Positions 57,972 to 64,000 of a stretch of DNA of 64,000 nt are shown one piece after another. The stretch spans positions 1 through 64,000 of the forward strand of contig JAIXSR010000075.1 of the NCBI GenBank assembly GCA_027484605.1, given 5' to 3'. Below the pieces are notes generated by a model. That model made no database searches. It was not told the DNA's origin and saw nothing but the letters and a program-made list of their open reading frames with translations. The DNA comes from Hyphomicrobiales bacterium (GTDB taxonomy: Bacteria; Pseudomonadota; Alphaproteobacteria; Rhizobiales; Beijerinckiaceae). Both the position numbers and the translations under genes were made by a program. Position 1 is the first letter of the stretch, and the number at the start of each line of letters is the position of its first letter.

Positions 57972-58098
57972 GGGAAACTCCTGAATGGATGGCGTGAGCC
58001 GAGCCCGGGCCGGATCAACCCCAAATGTGGCGATAATTGGACTCGCTGCAGGATTGCCCTGCCCTTGATCCGCGGTTCGGCCGAATATCGGGCGTCTG

Positions 58099-58230
58099 CT
58101 ACTCGCCGCCACCGGCCGTATTGCCCTGGTCCATCCGGCCAGCGGCATCATGCCCGGGCTTGACCGAGGCGCAGGCGGCGACCGCCATAAAGGCGACGAG
58201 AACGAAACAGCGAAAAAGCCGGAAATCCAT
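58099..58230 (-). CDS. Second tiny lipoprotein (43 residues)
   Basis: A 43-residue protein with a lipoprotein signal (FRCFVLVAFMAVAAC, lipobox AVAAC) and a short Gly- and Asp-rich mature part ending GNTAGGGE. The ATG at 58230 has GGGGGATG upstream. It lies 127 bases before the other small lipoprotein gene on the same strand and could share its terminator. No function is known. The gap to rsmB (58231-58407) has no clear promoter. Confidence 0.6.
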   Translation of the reverse strand: MDFRLFRCFVLVAFMAVAACASVKPGHDAAGRMDQGNTAGGGE

Positions 58231-58407
58231 GGCATCCCCCATGAATGCTGCGTTTACGTGGACCCTGCACGGCACGGCGGCTTGACTGGAAAACACCCAG
58301 ATATAGCACAACGCGGCATCGAGGGCGCGCGGAATCGAATCCCGGTTTTTTGCTGTCGCGTCCCTTGAATGACTTGACTTCGCTTTCGCCTTTTGGCCTA
58401 CGGAGCC

Positions 58408-59718
58408 ATGACCCCCGCCGCCAGACTGTCTGCCGCGATCGGCCTGATTGACGATCTCCTGACCCAGAAGCGACCGCTTCCCAATGTCCTGAAGGATTGG
58501 GGCAATGCCAATCGCTATGCCGGTTCGGGAGATCGGAACGCCGTTGGCAATCTTGTCCATGATTCCCTGCGTGTGAAGGCTTCGGCGGCCTGGCTGATGG
58601 GCGTGCGGGAACCGGAAGCGGAAAATGGCCGCGCCATTGTTCTGGGCATGCTGCGGCGGCTCCGCGGCATGGAGCCGGCCGAGATTGCCGCCCTCTGCAC
58701 CGGCGAACGCTTTGCCCCTGCCCCGCTTTCCGAGGCGGAACAGACGGCGCTCGCGGCTGCGAGCCTCGAAGGGGCGCCGGCTTTCGTCCGGGGCGACTAT
58801 CCCGATTGGCTCGATGCCAGCCTCGAACGGGCATTCGGCGAAGCGCGCGTGGCCGAAACAGCCGCGATGGCCGCCCGTGCGCCGGTCGATCTGCGCGTCA
58901 ATGCGCTGAAGATCATCCGGCTCAAGGCGCTCGAGGCTCTGGGCCATCTCGCGCCCGAACCGACGCCGATCTCTCCGCTCGGCCTGCGGCTGCTGCCCAA
59001 TGCCGAGGGCCGGGTTCCGCATGTCCAGTCCGAGCCGGCATTCCTCAAGGGCGCCGTGGAGATCCAGGACGAGGGCTCGCAGCTGGTGAGCCTGCTCGCC
59101 GGTGCCGAAGCCGGGCAGCAGGTGCTCGATCTCTGTGCCGGCGGTGGCGGCAAGACCTTGGCCCTCGCCAGTGAAATGAACAACAAGGGCCAGATCTTCG
59201 CGACCGACAGCGACCAGCGCCGCCTTGCGCCAATCCATGACCGCCTCACCCGGGCCGGCATCCGGAATGTGCAGGTTCGGACGCCAAAAAATGGCGTCAT
59301 GCCGCTGGATGACCTTGTCGGCAAGATGGATCTGGTGCTGGTCGATGCGCCCTGCACCGGCGCCGGAACGTGGCGCCGGCATCCCGATGCGAAATGGCGG
59401 ATACGCCCGACTTCGCTCGCCCTGCGCGTCGACGAGCAGCGGGCTGTGCTCGATCATGCCGCCGGCTTTGTCCGGCCAGGCGGGCGGCTTGTCTATATCA
59501 CCTGCTCGCTGCTCGACGAGGAAAACGGGCAGCAGATCCGGGCCTTCCTCGAGCGGCATCCCGGTTTTTCGGTTCAGGACCTGCCGGCCGAGGCACGGCA
59601 GCGCGGCCTTGCCGCCCTTGCCGAATGCCCGGATTGCAGCGGCCTCGGGCTGCTGCTCACGCCACATCGCACGAATACCGACGGATTTTTCATTGCGGCC
59701 CTGCGCCGCGCAGCCTGA
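58408..59718 (+). CDS. rsmB: 16S rRNA (cytosine-C5) methyltransferase, RsmB/NOL1 family
   Basis: A 436-residue m5C methyltransferase with an N-terminal NusB-like domain ([20 protein letters not shown]) and a Rossmann catalytic domain. SAM motif I is [19 protein letters not shown]; the two cysteines of the mechanism lie in [17 protein letters not shown] and [12 protein letters not shown]. The ATG at 58408 has CGGAG closely before it; an in-frame TTG at 58393 would add five residues. Precise target C967 is taken from RsmB; other family members modify different sites. guaA follows after 11 bases. Confidence 0.88.
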   Translation: MTPAARLSAAIGLIDDLLTQKRPLPNVLKDWGNANRYAGSGDRNAVGNLVHDSLRVKASAAWLMGVREPEAENGRAIVLGMLRRLRGMEPAEIAALCTGERFAPAPLSEAEQTALAAASLEGAPAFVRGDYPDWLDASLERAFGEARVAETAAMAARAPVDLRVNALKIIRLKALEALGHLAPEPTPISPLGLRLLPNAEGRVPHVQSEPAFLKGAVEIQDEGSQLVSLLAGAEAGQQVLDLCAGGGGKTLALASEMNNKGQIFATDSDQRRLAPIHDRLTRAGIRNVQVRTPKNGVMPLDDLVGKMDLVLVDAPCTGAGTWRRHPDAKWRIRPTSLALRVDEQRAVLDHAAGFVRPGGRLVYITCSLLDEENGQQIRAFLERHPGFSVQDLPAEARQRGLAALAECPDCSGLGLLLTPHRTNTDGFFIAALRRAA

Positions 59719-59729
59719 CTGGAAAGCGC

Positions 59730-61280
59730 ATGTCCCACGATGCAGTCCTGATCATCGATTTCGGTTCGCAGGTGACGCAGCTCATCGCCCGCCGCGTGCG
59801 CGAGACGGGCGTCTATTGCGAGATCCATCCCTACCAGAAATCGGAAGAGGCTTTCGCCCGGCTGAAGCCCAAGGCTGTGATCCTTTCGGGCGGGCCGGAT
59901 TCGGTCACACGCGATGGTTCGCCCCGCGCGCCGCAATCGGTGTTCTCGGCGGGGATCCCGATCCTCGCGATCTGCTATGGCCAGCAGACAACGGCCGTCC
60001 AGCTGGGCGGGGTCGTCGAGGGCGGGCATGCGGCGGAATTCGGCCGTGCCGATATCGAGATCCGCGAGCCCTCGGCCCTCTTTGACGGGCTCTGGGAGTT
60101 CGGCAAGCGCTATCCGGTCTGGATGAGCCATGGCGATCGCGTCACGCAATTGCCGCCGGGTTTCGTGGTCAAGGCCACGTCGGAGAATGCGCCTTTCGCC
60201 ATCGCGACGGACGAGGCCCGCCGGATCTACACCACGATGTTCCATCCGGAAGTGGTCCATACGCCGGATGGCGGGAAGCTTCTCGCCAATTTCGTGCACC
60301 GCATCGCCGGGCTGAAATCGGACTGGACCATGGGCGCCTACCGGGCCGAGATGATCGCCAAGATCAAGGCGCAGGTCGGCAAGGGTCGCGTCATCTGCGG
60401 CCTGTCCGGCGGGGTGGATTCTTCTGTTGCGGCGGTCTTGATCCACGAGGCGATCGGCGCCCAGCTGACCTGCGTCTATGTCGATCACGGGCTGATGCGG
60501 AAGGGCGAGAGCGAGCAGGTCGTCAGCCTGTTCCGCGGCCATTACAATATCCCGCTGGTCCATGTGGATGCCTCGACGCTGTTCCTGGACGCGCTGGACG
60601 GCGTCAGTGACCCGGAAACCAAGCGCAAGACGATCGGCAAGCTGTTCATCGAGGTGTTCGAGAAGGAAGCGGCGAAGATCGGCGGGGCCGAGTTCCTCGC
60701 GCAGGGCACGCTCTATCCCGATGTGATCGAGAGCGTTTCCTTTTCGGGCGGACCGTCGGTGACGATCAAGTCGCACCACAATGTCGGTGGCCTGCCCGAG
60801 CGCATGAACATGAAGCTGGTCGAGCCGCTGCGCGAATTGTTCAAGGACGAGGTGCGGGCGCTGGGCCGCGAGCTGGGCCTGCCGGAGGCTTTTGTCGGCC
60901 GGCATCCGTTCCCCGGCCCGGGCCTTGCCATCCGCGTGCCGGGCGCGATCACCCGCGAGAAGCTCGACATCCTGCGCGAGGCCGACGCGATCTATCTCGA
61001 GGAGATCCGCAAGGCCGGCTTGTATGACGTGATCTGGCAGGCATTCGCGGTCCTCCTGCCGGTCCGCACTGTCGGCGTGATGGGCGATGGCCGAACCTAT
61101 GACCATGTCTGCGCGCTCCGCGCCGTGACCTCGGTCGATGGCATGACCGCGGATTTCTTTCCGTTCGACATGAACTTCCTCGGCCGGGCGGCCACGCGGA
61201 TCATCAATGAGGTCAAGGGCATCAACCGCGTGGTCTACGATGTCACCTCGAAACCGCCCGGCACGATCGAGTGGGAGTGA
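59730..61280 (+). CDS. guaA: GMP synthase (glutamine-hydrolysing)
   Basis: Converts XMP to GMP. The 516-residue protein has a class I glutaminase domain with the nucleophile in [17 protein letters not shown] and the His-Glu pair in [13 protein letters not shown], an ATP pyrophosphatase with [18 protein letters not shown], and the dimerisation domain ending PPGTIEWE. The ATG at 59730 gives [20 protein letters not shown]. Together with guaB upstream it completes the guanine branch. Confidence 0.97.
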   Translation: MSHDAVLIIDFGSQVTQLIARRVRETGVYCEIHPYQKSEEAFARLKPKAVILSGGPDSVTRDGSPRAPQSVFSAGIPILAICYGQQTTAVQLGGVVEGGHAAEFGRADIEIREPSALFDGLWEFGKRYPVWMSHGDRVTQLPPGFVVKATSENAPFAIATDEARRIYTTMFHPEVVHTPDGGKLLANFVHRIAGLKSDWTMGAYRAEMIAKIKAQVGKGRVICGLSGGVDSSVAAVLIHEAIGAQLTCVYVDHGLMRKGESEQVVSLFRGHYNIPLVHVDASTLFLDALDGVSDPETKRKTIGKLFIEVFEKEAAKIGGAEFLAQGTLYPDVIESVSFSGGPSVTIKSHHNVGGLPERMNMKLVEPLRELFKDEVRALGRELGLPEAFVGRHPFPGPGLAIRVPGAITREKLDILREADAIYLEEIRKAGLYDVIWQAFAVLLPVRTVGVMGDGRTYDHVCALRAVTSVDGMTADFFPFDMNFLGRAATRIINEVKGINRVVYDVTSKPPGTIEWE

Positions 61281-61433
61281 GGCGGCTGGGACAATGCGCA
61301 TTGCCGGGAGGATTGGCCAGGATGCCCGATGCTGACCCTTTATCCGCCATAGCCGTGGCGTTTGTGCTGCCAATTGGCCATGCGCCTGATCTTCGCTCGC
61401 CCCGCGTTGAACTCAAATCATGGCCCGGAGATC

Positions 61434-61667
61434 ATGAGCCGCAAAGACGCCCTGCCCTCCATTGAACGCCGCGTTCGCCGGCTGGCAACGCGCTATGGCC
61501 TGCACCTGATGAAGGCGCAGAAGCCGGACAAGCGCGTCCTGGCGCATGGCGGCTATATGCTGCGGGACGGCGAGACGATGAAGATCCTGTTCGGCGACAA
61601 GGAATACCTGTTCTCGGCCAGCCTGGACGAGATCGAGACCTGGCTGGAACAGAATACCCAGAAGTGA
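61434..61667 (+). CDS. Small conserved hypothetical protein
   Basis: A 77-residue basic protein of a type common in alphaproteobacteria but without known function. It begins with a basic helix (SIERRVRRLATRYGLHLMKA) and ends with a beta-rich part (GGYMLRDGETMKILFGDKEY and a final helix LDEIETWLEQ). GGAG lies four to five bases before the ATG at 61434. The stop abuts that of the convergent HAD gene (TGATCA). The 153 bases between guaA and this gene contain only a 12-base palindrome at 61292-61303. Confidence 0.65.
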   Translation: MSRKDALPSIERRVRRLATRYGLHLMKAQKPDKRVLAHGGYMLRDGETMKILFGDKEYLFSASLDEIETWLEQNTQK

Positions 61668-62327
61668 TCAGGCTTCCCCGGCCCGGATTGCCCTGACCAG
61701 CGAAGCGAGCGCGTCCGGCGCGTCACAAAGATGGGTCGCGCCGGCCTCGGTCAATTCGTGATGGCCACCATAGCCCCAGAGCACGCCGATGGACGGGATG
61801 CCATGGCGCTGCGCCGCCTTCACGTCGAAGAGGCGGTCGCCGATCATCACGGACCGGGCGGGATCGACCCCCTCTTCGTCGAGGATATGGGCCAAGAGGT
61901 CGCCCTTGTCGTCGTTCCGGCCATCGAGTTCCGAGCCATGGATCGCGTGGAAATGATGATCGAGCCGGAAATGCTCGAGGATGGGCCGGGCCATGACATG
62001 CGGCTTGGACGTGGCAAGGATGAGGCGGATGCCCTCGGCCCGGAGGATGTCGAAGGTTTCGGGCATACCCGCATAGACCGGCGCGTCGAACATGGCCCCG
62101 GCCTGATAGAAGGCCCGGTAATGCTCCAGCGCCTCGTCGATCCGCCCGGGTGTCACGCCGAGCTTCGGAAAGGAATGCCGCAATGGCGGACCGATCACCC
62201 AGAGCAACTCGTCTGCCGGCGGGGCATCGAGACCGAGGCTCGTCAGCGCATGTCGATAGGCGCCGAGAATGCCGGGTCGCGGATCGGTGATGGTGCCGTC
62301 AAGATCGACAAGGGCGTGAAAGGTCAT
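61668..62327 (-). CDS. HAD-family hydrolase, phosphoglycolate-phosphatase-like
   Basis: A 219-residue haloacid dehalogenase-type phosphatase. Motif I is ALVDLDGTITDPRPG, motif II TSK in LILATSKPHVM, and motif IV VMIGDRLFDVKAAQRHG. A helical cap of about 60 residues lies between motifs I and II, giving the Gph/PGMB type. The substrate is unknown. The ATG at 62327 overlaps the rlmE stop as ATGA, so translation is coupled. Its stop abuts the convergent small gene. Confidence 0.82.
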   Translation of the reverse strand: MTFHALVDLDGTITDPRPGILGAYRHALTSLGLDAPPADELLWVIGPPLRHSFPKLGVTPGRIDEALEHYRAFYQAGAMFDAPVYAGMPETFDILRAEGIRLILATSKPHVMARPILEHFRLDHHFHAIHGSELDGRNDDKGDLLAHILDEEGVDPARSVMIGDRLFDVKAAQRHGIPSIGVLWGYGGHHELTEAGATHLCDAPDALASLVRAIRAGEA

Positions 62328-63079
62328 GCGTCCGGCTCGTGCCCGTGCTGCGTCTTGCCGCGGAATCCGGTGGCCAGGACATAGACCTCGCTCGACCCGG
62401 CCCGGCTGGCGGCCGGTTTCACATGCCGTACGCTGGTGAAGCTGCGCTTCAGATCGGTGATGAGCTCGCCGGATTCGCCGCCCTGGAACAGCTTGCACAG
62501 GAAGAAACCGCCCTGCGCCAGCACATCCTCGGCAAAGGCGACGGCCATCTCGGCCAGCCCGATAATCTTGAGATGGTCGGTCTTCTTGTGGCCGGTCGTG
62601 TTGGCGGCCATGTCGGACATCACGCCATCGGCTTCACCACCGAGGCGTTCCTTCAGGATCTCGTCCGCTTCCGGAAGGGAAAAATCCATCTGCAGGAAAT
62701 CGACCCCCGGCAACGGGTCGATCTCCAGCAGGTCGATGGCAACGATATGCGCGCGCGCGGCCGCCTCGGCCGAGATGCCGGCCCGCCGCCGGCCGCTTGG
62801 ATCGGCAAGGCCGATCCGCTCCGCGGCGACCTGGCACCAGCCGCCGGGCGCCGCGCCGAGATCGACCAGGCGCATGCCCGGCTTGAGCAAGTGATATTTC
62901 TCGTCGATCTCCAGCAGCTTGAAAGCGGCGCGGCTCTTGTAGCCGGCGGCCTTGGCCTTCGCGACATAGGGATCGTTCAGCTGGCGCTCGAGCCATTTCT
63001 GCTGCGATGTCGTGCGCTTGTTCGCCGTTCGCAGGCGAACGGCCATCTCGCGTCCCGAGGGCTTCTTGGAATCGACCAT
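62324..63079 (-). CDS. rlmE: 23S rRNA (uridine-2'-O) methyltransferase
   Basis: RlmE/FtsJ, which methylates U2552 in the 23S rRNA A loop. The 251-residue protein has the catalytic Lys in AGYKSRAAFKLLEID, SAM motif LVDLGAAPGGWCQVAAER, the Asp in GVMSDMAANTTGHKKTD, the Lys in FFLCKLFQGGES and the Glu in SSEVYVLATGF, completing the K-D-K-E tetrad. A basic N-terminal extension is usual in alphaproteobacteria. It lies ten bases downstream of the Ppx/GppA gene and overlaps the HAD gene start. Confidence 0.95.
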   Translation of the reverse strand: MVDSKKPSGREMAVRLRTANKRTTSQQKWLERQLNDPYVAKAKAAGYKSRAAFKLLEIDEKYHLLKPGMRLVDLGAAPGGWCQVAAERIGLADPSGRRRAGISAEAAARAHIVAIDLLEIDPLPGVDFLQMDFSLPEADEILKERLGGEADGVMSDMAANTTGHKKTDHLKIIGLAEMAVAFAEDVLAQGGFFLCKLFQGGESGELITDLKRSFTSVRHVKPAASRAGSSEVYVLATGFRGKTQHGHEPDA

Positions 63080-63089
63080 GACGAATGGT

Positions 63090-64000
63090 CTAGCGCGGCG
63101 CGGCGCGGCGGAGAACCCCGTCCTCGCGCATCATTTCCATCAGCATGCCCTCACGCAGGCCGCGATCGCCGATCCGGACGCGCTGGGCCGGGAAAGCCCG
63201 GCGGATGGCTTCGAAAATGGCGCAGCCCGCAAGAACGAGATCCGCCCGTTCGCGGCCGATGCAGCCATTCTCGGCCCGCTCGCGATAGCTCATGGCGAGA
63301 AGCTCCTGCATCACGCCGTCCACCTCGTCCTTTTTCATCCACAGGCCGTCGACGCGGCGGCGGTCATAGCGTTCGAGACCGAGGAAAATGCCCCCGAGCG
63401 TGGTGACCGTTCCCGATGTGCCCAGCAGGTGGAAGCCGGGCTCGTCCGTGGCCGCGCGGGCTTCCTCGGCGAAACCGGCAAGCGCCGCGCTTGAATCGTG
63501 CACCATCGCCTCGAACGTGCGGCCGCAGACATGGATCCCGCCATAACGTTCGGCCAGCGTGACCACGCCGAGCGGCAGCGACGTCCAGGCGCGGATGCGG
63601 GAGCGGATATCCTTCTGGCCGCAATTCTTGACGGAAAGCCAGACAAGCTCCGTCGAGCCGCCGCCGATATCGAAAAGGACAACGCTCGAGGCCTGCACAT
63701 CGGCCAGGGCGGCACAGCCGGCCGCGGCAAGATGGGCCTCGCCCTCGCGGTTCAGCAATTCGAGCCGAAGGCCGGTCTCGCGTTCGATCCGGTCGAGGAA
63801 TTCCGGCCCGTTTCGTGCCGCGCGGCAGGCTTCCGTCGCGACCAGACGGGAGCGGATGACCTGCCGCTCGTCCATCTTGCGGCGGCAGATATGGAGGGCC
63901 TCCATCGTCCGCTCCATCGCCGTATCGGACAATTCGCCGGTCCGCGAAACACCCTCGCCGAGGCGCACAATGCGCGAGAAGGCATCGAGGACGCGAAAGG
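63090..64000 (-). CDS. Ppx/GppA phosphatase, second copy (5' end outside window)
   Basis: The frame stays open to base 64000, so the N-terminus is missing here. Visible parts are the family loops VATEACRAARNGPEFLDRIE and VVLFDIGGGSTELVWLS and the C-terminal CAIFEAIRRAFPAQRVRIGD. The protein ends soon after the actin-like domain, so it is the short type without the HD-like C-terminal half seen in the ppx at 10381. It may act on guanosine pentaphosphate or polyphosphate. It lies ten bases upstream of rlmE, a pairing common in alphaproteobacteria. Confidence 0.88.
   Translation of the reverse strand, partial: FRVLDAFSRIVRLGEGVSRTGELSDTAMERTMEALHICRRKMDERQVIRSRLVATEACRAARNGPEFLDRIERETGLRLELLNREGEAHLAAAGCAALADVQASSVVLFDIGGGSTELVWLSVKNCGQKDIRSRIRAWTSLPLGVVTLAERYGGIHVCGRTFEAMVHDSSAALAGFAEEARAATDEPGFHLLGTSGTVTTLGGIFLGLERYDRRRVDGLWMKKDEVDGVMQELLAMSYRERAENGCIGRERADLVLAGCAIFEAIRRAFPAQRVRIGDRGLREGMLMEMMREDGVLRRAAPR

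Noticed and set aside
58282-58307. TTGACT and TATAGC as a promoter for rsmB
   Set aside because: Spacing is only 14 bases, too short for a standard sigma-70 promoter.
59280-59298. GACGCCA-AAAAA-TGGCGTC hairpin within rsmB
   Set aside because: Seven pairs inside a coding region with no flanking signal; likely chance from codon choice.
61292-61303. 12-base perfect palindrome CAATGCGCATTG after guaA
   Set aside because: Short, no T tail, no adjacent start site at operator distance; no basis to assign a role.

Overview
The window looks like core chromosome of a GC-rich alphaproteobacterium. The best fit is a Rhodospirillales-type lineage. This is inferred from gene order and protein style, not from a marker tree. 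The supporting clusters are rpsF-rpsR-DUF2232-rplI-dnaB-alr-radA-cvpA-purF, ppx-ppk-hdaA-AI2E-pgsA beside purMN, lptFGD-surA-rsmA, and fabD-fabG-acpP-fabF-mltG-gmk. Coding is very dense: no gene-free stretch exceeds about 230 bases, many stop and start codons overlap, and several convergent pairs abut. I saw no tRNA, rRNA, CRISPR array, insertion sequence or prophage.

Layout. 1-5.3 kb: a probable surface-glycan module with a broken-off GT61-like protein, three SAM methyltransferases and an MsbA-type ABC exporter. 5.3-10.3 kb: aspS, rnd and a chemoreceptor. 10.4-18.4 kb: polyphosphate genes (ppx, ppk), the replication regulator hdaA, a permease, a phospholipid synthase, then purM-purN. 18.4-22.2 kb: a WYL regulator with a clear palindromic operator, a molybdopterin oxidoreductase and an EamA transporter. 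22.3-27.5 kb: ndk, an ABC-F ATPase with an attenuator-like leader, a LysE exporter, holC and pepA. 27.6-34.3 kb: lptF-lptG-lptD-surA-rsmA, an outer-membrane biogenesis operon in which each start overlaps or nearly touches the previous stop, and from which the usual pdxA is absent. 34.3-41.3 kb, reverse strand: fabD, an AT-richer orphan membrane protein, fabG, acpP, fabF, mltG, gmk, and a separate uracil-DNA glycosylase. 41.5-51.5 kb: ribosomal proteins, a strong terminator, dnaB, alr, radA, cvpA, purF and an SDR. 51.5-58.2 kb: a Cys-rich secreted protein, der, a TPR protein, nnrU, a secreted propeller protein, guaB, a two-way terminator and two tiny lipoproteins. 58.4-64 kb: rsmB, guaA, a small conserved protein, a HAD phosphatase, rlmE and a second Ppx/GppA protein that runs off the edge.

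How the genes work together. Purine synthesis (purM, purN, purF, guaB, guaA, gmk, ndk) is spread over the window. LPS transport and outer-membrane assembly, type II fatty-acid synthesis, and replication or translation housekeeping are the other themes. I found no complete undescribed defence or mobile system. The best candidates for new biology are the orphan membrane protein coupled to fabD, the leader before the ABC-F gene, the WYL operator, the methyltransferase/exporter cluster, the unusual insertion in aspS, and the divergent nnrU/propeller palindrome.
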